A stretch of DNA of 64,000 bases from Marivita sp046592965 (GTDB taxonomy: Bacteria; Pseudomonadota; Alphaproteobacteria; Rhodobacterales; Rhodobacteraceae). The stretch is from positions 62,001 through 126,000 of the forward strand of contig NZ_JBISBV010000005.1 in assembly GCF_046592965.1 (NCBI RefSeq), in the 5' to 3' direction. Shown here piece after piece: positions 49,553 to 59,512 of this stretch. A program made the position numbers and the translations under genes. The stretch's first letter is position 1, and the number at the start of each line of letters is the position of its first letter. The notes beneath the pieces were generated by a model that saw only the letters and a program-made list of their open reading frames with translations, did no database searches and had not been told where the DNA came from.

Positions 49553-52500
49553 TTATTCCAACTCCACCAACAGATCCTTCGCATCAATCTGCGCCGCAGG
49601 CGACACATGCACCGCCTTGACCACGGCGTCCTTCTCCGCGTGCAACCCGGTTTCCATCTTCATCGCCTCGATCGTCAGCAGCAGATCGCCCACCTTGACC
49701 TTCTGGCCCTGCCGCACCGCAACGCTGGCGACCACTCCGGGCATTGGCGCGCCGATATGGTCCGGATTGCCGGTCTCGGCCTTGGGCCGCGCCGCGGTCG
49801 TGGCCTTGATCTTGCGGTTCGCCACCCGGATCGTGCGCGCCTGACCGTTGAGCTCGAAGAACACCTTGACGTCGCCGTCCTCGTTCGTCTCGCCCACGGT
49901 TTGCATCTGGATCTCGAGCGTCTTGCCGGGGTCGATCTCGACGCTGATGCCTTCGCCTGGTTCCATGCCGTAAAAGAAGGTTCTGGTCGGCAGGGTGCGC
50001 ACCGGGCCATAGCTGCGATGGCGGCCCATGTAATCAAGGAACACCTTGGGATACATCAGGTATCCGTTCAAATCCTCGTCGTCGATGCTGCGGCCTTCGA
50101 GCTCGGATTTCAAGACGGTGCGTGTTTCGTCAATATTGACGGGCGCCGCATGCTTGCCGGGGCGGTCGGTGAAGGGTTTCTCGGATTTGAGCACCTTCTT
50201 CTGAATCGCCTTGGGCCATCCGCCCGGAGGCTGGCCGAGATTGCCGCGCATCATGTCGATGACGCTGTCGGGGAAACTCAGATCGACATCGGGGTCTTCG
50301 ACTTCGGCGCGGGTCAGCCCCTGACTCACCATCATCAACGCCATGTCGCCCACCACTTTCGAGGACGGCGTGACCTTGACGATATCGCCGAACATGCGGT
50401 TCACGTCGGCATAGGTCTGCGCGACCTCGTGCCAGCGCTCCTCAAGACCCAAGGAGCGCGCCTGCGCCTTGAGGTTGGTGAACTGCCCGCCGGGCATCTC
50501 GTGCAAGTACACCTCGGAGGCGGGCGCCTGCTGGCCGCTCTCGAACGCCGCGTATTGGCCGCGCACGCCCTCCCAGTAGTTGCTGATTTCGCGGATGGCC
50601 GAGACGTCGAGACCGGTGGCGCGCTCGGTGTGCTCCAGCACTTCGACAACCGATCCGAGGGTCGGTTGCGAGGTGTTGCCCGACAGCGCATCCATCGCCG
50701 CATCGACCGCGTCCACACCAGCGGCAGAGGCCGCCATGATCGTGGCGATGCCCGCACCTGACGTGTCGTGCGTGTGGAAGTGGACCGGCAGGCCGACCTC
50801 TTCTTTCAGCGCCGTGATGAGCGGACCTGCGGCGGCGGGTTTGAGCAAGCCCGCCATGTCCTTCAGGCCGAGAATGTGCGAACCCGCATCGCGCAGCTCC
50901 TTGCCCATCTGGACATAGTATTTCAGATCGTATTTGGAGCGGTCCGGGTCGTTGAGATCGCCGGTATAGCAGATCGTGCCTTCAAGAACGCGGCCGGTAT
51001 CAAGCACCGCATCCATCGCGACGCGCATGTTTTCGACCCAGTTGAGGCTGTCGAACACGCGGAACAGATCAACGCCGGTCTCGGCCGCCTGTTTGACAAA
51101 GAACTGCACCACATTGTCGGGGTAATTCGTATATCCCACCCCGTTCGCGCCGCGCAAAAGCATCTGCGTCATCAGGTTCGGCATCGCCGCGCGCAGGTCG
51201 CGCAGGCGTTGCCACGGGCATTCCTGCAAAAACCGGTACGCCACATCGAACGTGGCGCCGCCCCAGCACTCGACGCTGAACAGTTGCGGCAGGTTGGCGG
51301 CATAGGCGGGCGCGACCTTGATCATGTCGATCGAGCGCATCCGGGTGGCCAGCAAGGACTGGTGCCCGTCGCGCATGGTGGTGTCGGTGATCAGCACCTG
51401 TTTTTGCGCTGCCATCCAGTCGGCCACGGCCTGCGGGCCTTCGCGGTCCAGCAGCGTCTTGGTGCCGTCGGGTGGCGTGTCGGTACGCAGTTTCGGCAGG
51501 CGCGGGGACTTGAGATCGTCCGCCGGGCGCGGGCGGCCCGCAACCTCGGGATGCCCGTTGACGGTGATGTCGGCGATATAAGTCAGCACCTTGGTCGCGC
51601 GGTCGCGGCGCTTGGTGAACTGAAAGAGCTCTGGCGTCTCGTCGATGAACTTGGTGTGGTACTGGTTGTTGAGGAACGTCGGGTGCTTGAGCAGGTTTTC
51701 CACGAAGGAGATATTGGTGCTGAGACCGCGAATCCGGAACTCGCGCAGCGCCCGGTCCATCCGCGCGATCGCCTTTTCCGGCGTCTGTGCCCAGGTGGTG
51801 ACCTTCTCCAGAAGCGAATCGTAAAAGCGCGTGATCACCGCGCCGGAATAGGCCGTGCCGCCATCAAGCCGCACGCCATTTCCGGTGGCGACGCGATAGG
51901 CGGCGATGCGGCCATAATCGGGGATGAAATTGTTCTGCGGATCCTCGGTGGTGATCCGCGTCTGCAAGGCGTGGCCGTTCAGGCGGATGTCATACTGGCT
52001 GGCCTTGCCGGTGGCCTCGGCCAGCGATTTACCCTCGGCGATCATGATCTGCGCCTGCACAATGTCGATGCCGGTCACCTCCTCGGTGACGGTATGTTCC
52101 ACCTGCACGCGCGGATTCACCTCGATGAAGTAGAACTTGCCGTCATCCATATCCATCAGGAATTCCACGGTGCCGGCACATTCGTAATTCACATGGGCGC
52201 AAAGCTTGCGGCCCAACTCGCAAATCTCCTCGCGCTGCGACTCGGAAAGATAGGGCGCGGGGGCGCGTTCGACGACCTTCTGGTTGCGGCGCTGGACCGA
52301 GCAGTCACGCTCGTAAAGGTGATAGATGTTGCCTTGCTTGTCGCCGAGGATCTGCACCTCGACGTGACGGGCGCGGGTGATCATCTTTTCCAGATACCCC
52401 TCGCCATTGCCAAACGCCGCTTCGGCCTCGCGCCGCCCTTCAAGCACCTTTTCCTTGAGCTCGTCCGGTCCCTCGATCGGGCGCATCCCGCGTCCACCGC

Positions 52501-52996
52501 CGCCCCAGCTTGCCTTGAGCATCAGCGGATAGCCGATTTCTTCGGCCTCGCGCGCGATGGCGTCCCAATCGTCGCCCAGAACCTCGGTCGCGGGGATGAC
52601 CGGCACACCGGCCTCAACCGCCACCTTGCGCGCGCTCGCCTTGTCGCCCAGGGCGCGCATCGTTTCGGCGCGTGGTCCGATGAAGGTGATGCCGTTGGCG
52701 ACGCAAGCGTCCACCAGATCGGGGTTCTCTGACAGCAGGCCGTAGCCGGGGTGCACCGCATCCGCGCCCGATAGTCTGGCGACGCGGATGATCTCGTCAA
52801 TCGACAGATACGCAGCGACCGGCCCCAGATCCTCGCCGATCCGGTAGGCCTCGTCCGCCTTGAACCGATGCAGGCCCAGCTTGTCCTCTTCGGCATAGAC
52901 CGCGACGGTCTTCTTGCCCATCTCGTTGGCCGCGCGCATGATGCGGATGGCGATTTCGCCGCGATTGGCGATGAGGATCTTCTTGAAATCGGGCAT
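49553..52996 (-). CDS. pyc: pyruvate carboxylase
   Basis: 1147 residues, a complete single-chain enzyme. Biotin carboxylase domain about 1-460 (ILIANRGEIAIRIMRAANEM, ATP loop KASWGGGGRGMR), carboxyltransferase barrel about 530-820 (ITDTTMRDGHQSLLATRMRS), a PC tetramerisation/conserved region, and the biotinyl domain with Lys1113 in IEAMKMETGL. It carboxylates pyruvate to oxaloacetate for anaplerosis. The start at 52996 is chosen over the ATG at 53020 because of AGGACG upstream and the usual N-terminus (MPDFKKILIANRG). It is convergent with the ABM gene. Confidence 0.97.
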   Translation of the reverse strand: MPDFKKILIANRGEIAIRIMRAANEMGKKTVAVYAEEDKLGLHRFKADEAYRIGEDLGPVAAYLSIDEIIRVARLSGADAVHPGYGLLSENPDLVDACVANGITFIGPRAETMRALGDKASARKVAVEAGVPVIPATEVLGDDWDAIAREAEEIGYPLMLKASWGGGGRGMRPIEGPDELKEKVLEGRREAEAAFGNGEGYLEKMITRARHVEVQILGDKQGNIYHLYERDCSVQRRNQKVVERAPAPYLSESQREEICELGRKLCAHVNYECAGTVEFLMDMDDGKFYFIEVNPRVQVEHTVTEEVTGIDIVQAQIMIAEGKSLAEATGKASQYDIRLNGHALQTRITTEDPQNNFIPDYGRIAAYRVATGNGVRLDGGTAYSGAVITRFYDSLLEKVTTWAQTPEKAIARMDRALREFRIRGLSTNISFVENLLKHPTFLNNQYHTKFIDETPELFQFTKRRDRATKVLTYIADITVNGHPEVAGRPRPADDLKSPRLPKLRTDTPPDGTKTLLDREGPQAVADWMAAQKQVLITDTTMRDGHQSLLATRMRSIDMIKVAPAYAANLPQLFSVECWGGATFDVAYRFLQECPWQRLRDLRAAMPNLMTQMLLRGANGVGYTNYPDNVVQFFVKQAAETGVDLFRVFDSLNWVENMRVAMDAVLDTGRVLEGTICYTGDLNDPDRSKYDLKYYVQMGKELRDAGSHILGLKDMAGLLKPAAAGPLITALKEEVGLPVHFHTHDTSGAGIATIMAASAAGVDAVDAAMDALSGNTSQPTLGSVVEVLEHTERATGLDVSAIREISNYWEGVRGQYAAFESGQQAPASEVYLHEMPGGQFTNLKAQARSLGLEERWHEVAQTYADVNRMFGDIVKVTPSSKVVGDMALMMVSQGLTRAEVEDPDVDLSFPDSVIDMMRGNLGQPPGGWPKAIQKKVLKSEKPFTDRPGKHAAPVNIDETRTVLKSELEGRSIDDEDLNGYLMYPKVFLDYMGRHRSYGPVRTLPTRTFFYGMEPGEGISVEIDPGKTLEIQMQTVGETNEDGDVKVFFELNGQARTIRVANRKIKATTAARPKAETGNPDHIGAPMPGVVASVAVRQGQKVKVGDLLLTIEAMKMETGLHAEKDAVVKAVHVSPAAQIDAKDLLVELE

Positions 52997-53055
52997 GGCG
53001 GGGCGTCCTGATATGTTCATGTGTTAGCGGTAACTAGATAGAATCGCGCCCGATC

Positions 53056-54228
53056 TCAACCGGGCAGGCGCGGAGGCCAAGCCGACGTGGGCGGTGCCCA
53101 GCGGGCCTGTCCGCGCAAATCAACAGGGCGGCTCACGCCAAGTTGGCCAAGGTTGGACTCCATGTCCTTGCGCAAAAGGTCCGCCAGATGCGCAGGCCCG
53201 TCCTCGCCCAATGCGGCAAGCGCATAATGCCATGCACGGCCCAGCATCACGAAATCCGCGCCAAGCGCGATGGCGCGCAGAATATCAAGCCCGCCTTCGA
53301 TGCCGCTGTCCAGGATCAGGGGCAGGGAGGTCGCGTCGCGCATCGCGGGCAACACCTCGATCGGGGCAGGGGACGCGTCAAATTGGCGACCGGCGTGATT
53401 GGACAGCCAGATCGCATCCACTCCGGCCTTCTCCAAGGGCGCAGCATCGTCGGGGTTCAACACCCCCTTGACGAAAAACGCGCCTTCCCAAGCGTCGCGC
53501 AGCCATCGCAGATAGTCCCAATCTGGCGACGTGCGCAGCAGATAGCCTGCATGTTGCGTCGAACTCAGCCCCGTCAGTTGGCCCGCGTAATCGTCGATCA
53601 GCCGCATCCGCGGCATCCCGAGTTTCGCCGTGCCCATGGCCCAGACAGGCCGCATCGCCACCTGAGCCAAAAGCCGGGGCGTCAGCCGGGGCGGCGTTGT
53701 GAGGCCGGACCGGACCTGACGCTCGCGGCGCGACGGCACCGGCACATCGACGGTCAGAATCAGCGTGGTGAACCCTGCATCGCGCGCACGTTTGAGCATG
53801 TTGGTGCGGATGCCCTCATCGCGGGGCGGATACATCTGGAACCAGCCATTGCCGTTCAGATGCGGCGCGACCTCTTCAGGTGTGCGGGTGGCAACTGTCG
53901 AGATGGAGTAAGGAATACCCGCCCCGGTTGCCGCTGCGGCCAGCTTGCGTTCCGCATCGGGCCACATCAGCCCCGACATGCCGACCGGGCTGATCCCGAA
54001 CGGCAATTGATAGCTCTGGCCGCACAACGTGGTGCTCAAATCCGTGGCAATCTCGCCGTGCAGGATCGACGGGGTAAACAACAGATGATCCAAAGCCGCA
54101 CGATTGCGGCGCAGCGTTGCTTCGGTGCCGGTGGCGCTGTCGAGGTATTCCCAAACGAATTTCGGTATGCGTCGCCTGGCACGGGCCTTGAGGTCACTGA
54201 TTGCGGGGTATTTGGCGTGGTAATCCAT
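53056..54228 (-). CDS. FMN-dependent alpha-hydroxyacid oxidase (LldD family)
   Basis: 390 residues, beta-alpha barrel of the glycolate oxidase/L-lactate dehydrogenase family. ISDLKARARRRIPKFVWEYL near the start, LILTVDVPVPSRRERQVRSG, the active-site histidine in WLSNHAGRQFDASP and the final GADFVMLGRAWHYALAALGE are signatures. Substrate could be L-lactate or another 2-hydroxy acid. The start at 54228 is the usual family start (MDYHAKYPAI). It lies 59 bases upstream of pyc on the same strand; lactate to pyruvate to oxaloacetate would be a logical sequence. Confidence 0.88.
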   Translation of the reverse strand: MDYHAKYPAISDLKARARRRIPKFVWEYLDSATGTEATLRRNRAALDHLLFTPSILHGEIATDLSTTLCGQSYQLPFGISPVGMSGLMWPDAERKLAAAATGAGIPYSISTVATRTPEEVAPHLNGNGWFQMYPPRDEGIRTNMLKRARDAGFTTLILTVDVPVPSRRERQVRSGLTTPPRLTPRLLAQVAMRPVWAMGTAKLGMPRMRLIDDYAGQLTGLSSTQHAGYLLRTSPDWDYLRWLRDAWEGAFFVKGVLNPDDAAPLEKAGVDAIWLSNHAGRQFDASPAPIEVLPAMRDATSLPLILDSGIEGGLDILRAIALGADFVMLGRAWHYALAALGEDGPAHLADLLRKDMESNLGQLGVSRPVDLRGQARWAPPTSAWPPRLPG

Positions 54229-54380
54229 AGATTTGCATTTGTTGTCATGCCGCACGGTTTGTCCAGCACCGGATTTTTGGCAAATCATGCGTGGTTCACG
54301 CGGGCAAAATACAGCTTTGGAGATGTGAACATTATCGGAACATCTTTAACTCCGGCGCAAGCGGCGCTATCTTGCCCGCC

Positions 54381-56744
54381 ATGAGCAGCTTCGATGAAAT
54401 GGACGCGTTCGAGAACGCCAGCCTCTCCGCCCGCGCCATGGCGGCGCGCCCTCAGCCCTATCTGGACGATCTCAACCCCGCGCAGCGGCTGGCGGTGGAG
54501 ACGATGGATGGCCCCGTCCTGATGCTGGCCGGTGCAGGGACCGGCAAGACCAAGGCGCTGACGACGCGGATCGTGCATCTTTTGAACACCGGGCGCGCCC
54601 GTCCGAACGAAATTCTGGCCGTGACTTTCACCAACAAGGCCGCACGCGAGATGAAAGAGCGTGTGGGCCGCCTGCTTGGCGAAACCGTCGAGGGGATGCC
54701 GTGGCTCGGCACGTTCCATTCGATCTGCGTGAAGCTCTTGCGCCGCCATGCGGAACTGGCGGGGCTGAAATCGAACTTCACGATTCTGGATACCGACGAT
54801 CAGTTGCGCCTGCTCAAGCAACTCGTGCGCGCGGCGGGCATCGACGACAAACGCTGGCCGGCGCGGCAGCTTGCCGGGATCATCGACAACTGGAAGAACC
54901 GCGCGCTCACGCCGGACAAGGTGCCGGCTGCTGACGCGGGCGCGTATAACCACGAAGGGCCAAAGCTCTACGCGCAATATCAGGCGCGGCTGAAAGAGCT
55001 GAACGCGGTGGATTTCGGTGATCTGCTCTTGCACGTCGTGACAATATTTCAGGCGCATCCCGACGTGCTCGAGCAGTACCAGCGCTGGTTCAAATACATT
55101 CTCGTCGACGAGTATCAGGACACCAACGTCGCCCAATATCTGTGGCTGCGCCTGCTTGCGCGGGCGCATAAAAACATCTGCTGCGTGGGTGACGATGACC
55201 AGTCGATCTATGGTTGGCGCGGCGCGGAAGTGGGCAACATCCTGCGATTCGAAAAGGATTTCGAGGGCGCGCATGTGGTGCGGCTGGAACAGAACTACCG
55301 CTCCACCCCGCATATTCTCGCGGCTGCATCCTCTGTGATTTCGGGCAATCAGGGGCGCTTGGGCAAAACGCTCTGGACCGAGGAGCAGGACGGCGAGAAG
55401 GTTCGCCTGATCGGCCATTGGGATGGCGAGGAAGAGGCCCGCTGGATCGGTGAAGAGATCGAGGCGATGCAGCGCGGCACCCGAGGGATGTCCGCTTTCG
55501 GTCTGGATAACATGGCAATTCTCGTCCGCGCCAGCCACCAGATGCGCGCCTTCGAGGACCGGTTCCTGACCATTGGTCTGCCCTATCGCGTGATCGGTGG
55601 GCCGCGCTTTTACGAGCGTTTGGAAATCCGCGACGCGATGGCCTATTTCCGGATCGTCGTCAGCCCCGAGGACGATCTCGCTTTCGAACGGGTGGTCAAC
55701 ACGCCAAAACGCGGCCTTGGCGACAAGGCGCAGCAGACCATACAGACGGTGGCCCGCGCCAATGGCGTCAGTTTGGTCGAGGGTGCGCGGCTGGCCGTCG
55801 AACAGGGGCTGATCAAGGGAAAAGGCGCCACCGAACTGCGCCGGTTGGTGGACGATCTGGCACGATGGGGCCGTATGACCGGCGATGTCGAACACGTTGA
55901 ACTTGCCGGGCAAGTGCTGGACGAAAGCGGCTATACCGCGATGTGGCAGAACGACAAGACCCCCGAAGCGCCGGGGCGGCTGGAAAACCTCAAGGAACTG
56001 GTCAAGGCGCTGGAAGAATTCGAGAATCTGCAAGGCTTCCTTGAGCATGTCAGCCTGATCATGGACAACGACAAGGGCGGCGATGGCGAGAAAGTGTCGG
56101 TCATGACGCTGCACGCCGCCAAAGGGCTGGAATTTCCCGTGGTGTTCCTGCCGGGCTGGGAAGACGGGTTGTTTCCGTCCCAGCGCAGCATGGATGAGAG
56201 TGGGCTGAAAGGCTTGGAAGAGGAACGCCGTCTGGCCTATGTCGGCATCACGCGCGCCGAAGAGGTGTGCACGATCTCGTTCGCCGCCAACCGTCGGGTG
56301 TTCGGGCAATGGCAATCGGCCCTGCCGTCGCGCTTTATCGACGAACTGGACGAGACTCATATCGACATACTGACCCCGCCGGGGCTCTATGGTGGTGGTT
56401 ATGGTGCGGCGGGCATGGCGTCTCCGGTGACGCAAACCATGGCGGGATCGGACCTGCACGAAAAGGCCGCCAGCGCAAATGTCTACAATTCGCCGGGCTG
56501 GAAACGGCTTCAGGCACGCTCGGCGCAGCGCCCCGTGTCACAACCAACCGAAGCGCGCCACACGGTGATCGACGCCACTGCCGTGTCGTCTTACGCGATC
56601 GGGGAACGGGTGTTTCACCAGAAATTCGGCTACGGCGCCGTGCAGGGCATCGAAGGCGACAAGCTCGAGATCGCGTTCGACAAGGCCGGACTGAAAAAGG
56701 TCGTGGCGCGGTTTATCTGTCCGGCAGACGATGTGCCGTTTTAG
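54381..56744 (+). CDS. uvrD: UvrD/PcrA-type superfamily 1 DNA helicase
   Basis: 787 residues. Motif I GAGTGKT (51-57), motif Ia VTFTNKAAREMKERV, motif II VDEYQDTN, motif III CCVGDDDQSIYGWRGA, motif IV LEQNYRS, motif V MTLHAAKGLEFPVVFL, motif VI RLAYVGITRAEE, and a C-terminal Tudor-like domain ending KFGYGAVQGIEGDKLEIAF, which binds RNA polymerase in PcrA. It unwinds DNA in repair and removes stalled polymerase. Start at 54381 after a 152-base gap to the opposite lldD-type gene. Confidence 0.95.
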   Translation: MSSFDEMDAFENASLSARAMAARPQPYLDDLNPAQRLAVETMDGPVLMLAGAGTGKTKALTTRIVHLLNTGRARPNEILAVTFTNKAAREMKERVGRLLGETVEGMPWLGTFHSICVKLLRRHAELAGLKSNFTILDTDDQLRLLKQLVRAAGIDDKRWPARQLAGIIDNWKNRALTPDKVPAADAGAYNHEGPKLYAQYQARLKELNAVDFGDLLLHVVTIFQAHPDVLEQYQRWFKYILVDEYQDTNVAQYLWLRLLARAHKNICCVGDDDQSIYGWRGAEVGNILRFEKDFEGAHVVRLEQNYRSTPHILAAASSVISGNQGRLGKTLWTEEQDGEKVRLIGHWDGEEEARWIGEEIEAMQRGTRGMSAFGLDNMAILVRASHQMRAFEDRFLTIGLPYRVIGGPRFYERLEIRDAMAYFRIVVSPEDDLAFERVVNTPKRGLGDKAQQTIQTVARANGVSLVEGARLAVEQGLIKGKGATELRRLVDDLARWGRMTGDVEHVELAGQVLDESGYTAMWQNDKTPEAPGRLENLKELVKALEEFENLQGFLEHVSLIMDNDKGGDGEKVSVMTLHAAKGLEFPVVFLPGWEDGLFPSQRSMDESGLKGLEEERRLAYVGITRAEEVCTISFAANRRVFGQWQSALPSRFIDELDETHIDILTPPGLYGGGYGAAGMASPVTQTMAGSDLHEKAASANVYNSPGWKRLQARSAQRPVSQPTEARHTVIDATAVSSYAIGERVFHQKFGYGAVQGIEGDKLEIAFDKAGLKKVVARFICPADDVPF

Positions 56745-56751
56745 AGCGCGC

Positions 56752-56803
56752 TGGAGGCTCTGCCTCCAGACCTCCGAGGTATTTTGTGCCCAAAGAAGCC
56801 GGT
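56752..56803 (+). repeat. hairpin plus dispersed repeat, copy 2
   Basis: TGGAGGC-TCT-GCCTCCA (56752-56768) is a perfect 7-bp hairpin eight bases after the uvrD stop. The part from 56762 matches the repeat at 27181 (CCTCCGAGGTATTTT, GCCCAAAGAAGCCGG). It may act as the uvrD terminator. Confidence 0.5.
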
Positions 56804-56847
56804 GCTGCCGTTCTTGACCTGTTTCATACGAGGCGATAAACGAAATT

Positions 56848-56903
56848 CGTGGCGATTTGTTACCGGATTGCGGGCCACGTTAAACATTCCGCTAAAAGGC
56901 CCG
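56848..56903 (+). promoter_or_regulatory. SAM-II riboswitch
   Basis: P1 stem CGTGGC/GCCACG (56848-56853, 56874-56879) encloses the loop GATTTGTTACCGGATTGCG; it is followed by TTAAAC and GCTAAAAGG (56891-56899). This is the order of conserved blocks of the SAM-II pseudoknot (GAUUUAACC..AUUGC, then the AAA and GCUAAAAAGG blocks). SAM-II controls methionine genes in alphaproteobacteria. It sits about 70 bases before metZ. Confidence 0.85.
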
Positions 56904-56906
56904 CCG

Positions 56907-56939
56907 AAAGCCCCTTTCGCTTGGCCGAAACGGGGCTTT
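56907..56939 (+). terminator. hairpin between SAM-II and metZ
   Basis: AAAGCCCCTTTCG (56907-56919) pairs with CGAAACGGGGCTTT (56926-56939) with one bulged base; TATTATT follows. The stem is strong but the T tract weak, so it may be a leaky terminator controlled by the riboswitch. Confidence 0.55.
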
Positions 56940-56970
56940 ATTATTGGGCGTGGCCTGAAAGGTGAAACAC

Positions 56971-58152
56971 ATGAAAGACAAGAAACCGCGCACCCGACTG
57001 GTTCATGGCGGCACAAGGCGCAGCCAGTGGAACGAGGTGAGCGAGGCGATTTTCCTCACCCAGGGGTTTGTCTACGACAGTGCCGAACAAGCCGAACAAC
57101 GATTTATCAAGTCCGGCCCTGACGAATATATCTATGCGCGCTACGGCAATCCGACCGTTGCGATGTTCGAGGAACGCATGGCGTTGCTGGAGGGGGCCGA
57201 AGACGCGTTTGCAACCGCAAGCGGCATGGCGGCGGTCAATGGCGCGCTGGTGTCGATGCTCAGGGCGGGCGATCATCTGGTGTCAGCGCGCGCGTTGTTC
57301 GGATCGTGCCTTTACATCGTTGACGAGATCCTGCCGCGGTTCGGTGTTGAGGTGACGCTGGTGGACGGTGCGGATCTGGAGCAATGGCGCGCTGCGGTGC
57401 GCCCCGACACCAAGGCGGTGTTCTTTGAGTCCATGTCCAATCCGACACTGGAACTTGTCGATATTGAAGCGGTGTCGAGAATCGCACATGCGCAGGGCGC
57501 GCTTGTCGTGGTCGACAACGTGTTTTCCACGCCTGTATTCTCCGACGCCGTGTCGCAAGGCGCGGATGTCCTGATCTATTCCTCGACCAAACATATCGAC
57601 GGGCAGGGGCGCACCTTGGGTGGGATCATCCTGGGAACGCAGGACCACATCCGCTCGGTGGTTGAGCCCTACATGAAACACACCGGCGGCGCGATGTCTC
57701 CGTTTACCGCGTGGGTTCAACTCAAGGGGCTTGAAACGCTCGATCTTCGGGTGCGCGCGCAGGCGCAATCCGCGCAGGCCATCGCCGAGGCGCTGGATGG
57801 GCATGGCGCGCTTGAGACCGTGATCTATCCCGGCCTCGCGTCGCATCGCCAGGCAGAACTCGCGCAGCGCCAATTGGGGTCGGGCGGAACCATGTTGGCC
57901 ATCGAGGTGGCGGGCGGCAAAGAGGGCGCGTTCCGCTTTCTCAATGCGCTCGAGATCATCATCATTTCCAACAATCTCGGGGATGCGAAAAGCATCGTCA
58001 CACATCCTGCCACCACCACACACCAACGCTTGACGCCGGACCATCGCGCGGCGCTGGGTATCGGTGACGGGCTGGTGCGCCTGTCTGTGGGGATCGAGGA
58101 TACCGACGATCTGATCGAGGATCTCCTGTCGGCATTGAATGAAGTCGGCTGA
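56971..58152 (+). CDS. metZ: O-succinylhomoserine sulfhydrylase
   Basis: 393 residues, Cys/Met-metabolism PLP enzyme. RTRLVHGGTRRSQWNEVSEA near the start, YARYGNPTVAMFEERMALLE, PLP Lys207 in SSTKHIDGQGR, and HPATTTHQRLTPDHRAALGI. The pattern fits MetZ, direct sulfhydrylation of O-succinylhomoserine to homocysteine, rather than MetB or MetC. GAAAGG lies nine bases before the ATG at 56971. It is regulated by the SAM-II riboswitch upstream. Confidence 0.93.
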   Translation: MKDKKPRTRLVHGGTRRSQWNEVSEAIFLTQGFVYDSAEQAEQRFIKSGPDEYIYARYGNPTVAMFEERMALLEGAEDAFATASGMAAVNGALVSMLRAGDHLVSARALFGSCLYIVDEILPRFGVEVTLVDGADLEQWRAAVRPDTKAVFFESMSNPTLELVDIEAVSRIAHAQGALVVVDNVFSTPVFSDAVSQGADVLIYSSTKHIDGQGRTLGGIILGTQDHIRSVVEPYMKHTGGAMSPFTAWVQLKGLETLDLRVRAQAQSAQAIAEALDGHGALETVIYPGLASHRQAELAQRQLGSGGTMLAIEVAGGKEGAFRFLNALEIIIISNNLGDAKSIVTHPATTTHQRLTPDHRAALGIGDGLVRLSVGIEDTDDLIEDLLSALNEVG

Positions 58153-58262
58153 CGCCACCTGAGCGCCCCGCTTGTCCATTGTGACAGCGTCGAATTGGTG
58201 TGGAAAAGCTGCGCTGGCCTCTTATGTTATAAGGCAGGACCAGACGTGAAAGGGGCCTGCGG

Positions 58263-59360
58263 ATGAACATTCAGACGCCCGACATCGAAGACGCTCCCAG
58301 CCGCGAGGAGGCCGAAGCCGCCTTGGCGGTGTTGCGGCGATGGGCGTCCGCGGCTTCGCCCGATGATGTTGATCTTCCCGACGCGTCCGCGCTTGGATTG
58401 GAGCGTGGGGCCAGCAACCGCTACCCCGACTTCACCCGCGACTATCCCGAGGCGTTTGCAGTTGATGCAGCGTACAAGGCTGGCTTGCCGGATTTGCAGA
58501 ATGGACCTTCCGCCTCGATCCGGGGCGCGAACCGAGGGATCCAGCATGTCGGCATCTCGAACTTTCGCCTGCCGATCCACTACCACACCCGTGACAATGG
58601 CGATTTGACGCTGGAAACAAGCGTGACCGGAACTGTCAGTCTTGAGGCCGACAAGAAGGGCATCAACATGAGCCGCATCATGCGGTCGTTTTATGTGCAT
58701 GCCGACAAGACCTTCAGCTTTGGCGTGATCGAAGCGGCGCTTGACGATTACAAGAGCGATCTGGAGTCATTTGACGCCCGCATCAACATGCGCCTGTCCT
58801 TTCCGATGAAGGTCGACAGCCTGCGATCCGGGTTGTCGGGCTTCCAGTATTACGACATCGCGCTGGAACTGGTGGATTTCGACGGCGTGCGGCGCAGCAT
58901 CATGCATCTGGATTACGTCTACAGCTCGACCTGCCCGTGCTCGCTCGAACTCAGTGAACATGCGCGGCGGGAGCGGGGGCAATTGGCAACGCCGCATTCG
59001 CAGCGCTCGGTCGCGCGGATTTCCGTTGAAGTGAAGGACGGCAAATGCCTCTGGTTCGAAGACCTCATCGACATGTGCCGCGGCGCCGTGCCCACCGAGA
59101 CGCAAGTGATGGTCAAGCGCGAGGACGAACAGGCGTTTGCGGAACTGAACGCTGCGAACCCGATTTTCGTCGAGGATGCTGCCCGGCTTTTCGCGGAACG
59201 CCTGCAAGCCGACCCGCGCGTCGGCGATTACCGTGTTCTGGCCAGCCATCAGGAAAGCCTGCACAGTCACGACGCGGTGTCGGTCCTGACAGAAGGCGAT
59301 CTCTTTGCCGCCGACAGTCTGGATCCGAAGCTGTTTTCGACGCTGTTCCACGTCGGCTAG
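58263..59360 (+). CDS. folE2: GTP cyclohydrolase IB
   Basis: 365 residues. RGIQHVGISNFRLPI, SRIMRSFYVHADKTF, and MHLDYVYSSTCPCSLELSEH with the metal-binding cysteine; then LWFEDLIDMCRGAVPTETQV. This is the FolE2 type (COG1469) that makes 7,8-dihydroneopterin triphosphate using a metal other than zinc if needed. It is in the same direction as metZ, 110 bases on. Confidence 0.95.
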   Translation: MNIQTPDIEDAPSREEAEAALAVLRRWASAASPDDVDLPDASALGLERGASNRYPDFTRDYPEAFAVDAAYKAGLPDLQNGPSASIRGANRGIQHVGISNFRLPIHYHTRDNGDLTLETSVTGTVSLEADKKGINMSRIMRSFYVHADKTFSFGVIEAALDDYKSDLESFDARINMRLSFPMKVDSLRSGLSGFQYYDIALELVDFDGVRRSIMHLDYVYSSTCPCSLELSEHARRERGQLATPHSQRSVARISVEVKDGKCLWFEDLIDMCRGAVPTETQVMVKREDEQAFAELNAANPIFVEDAARLFAERLQADPRVGDYRVLASHQESLHSHDAVSVLTEGDLFAADSLDPKLFSTLFHVG

Positions 59361-59512
59361 ATCCATGCGAAAGGCGGCAGGCCTGCGCGATACGCTGAGA
59401 TTTCGCGTGAGTTTGCGGGTCCGTCGTAGCGAAAAGCAGATCGCACCACACATGATCCCGAACGTGCCGCGGATGCTTGACACCTTGCGGGTACGGGTTC
59501 AACGCTAGCGCC

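Noticed and set aside
50768..52732. A 654-codon open frame antisense to pyruvate carboxylase
   Set aside because: Same reason; the opposite strand encodes a complete, motif-bearing enzyme.
54285..56459. A 724-codon open frame antisense to the helicase gene
   Set aside because: It is the mirror of a strongly recognised UvrD gene in a GC-rich genome and has no family-like sequence.
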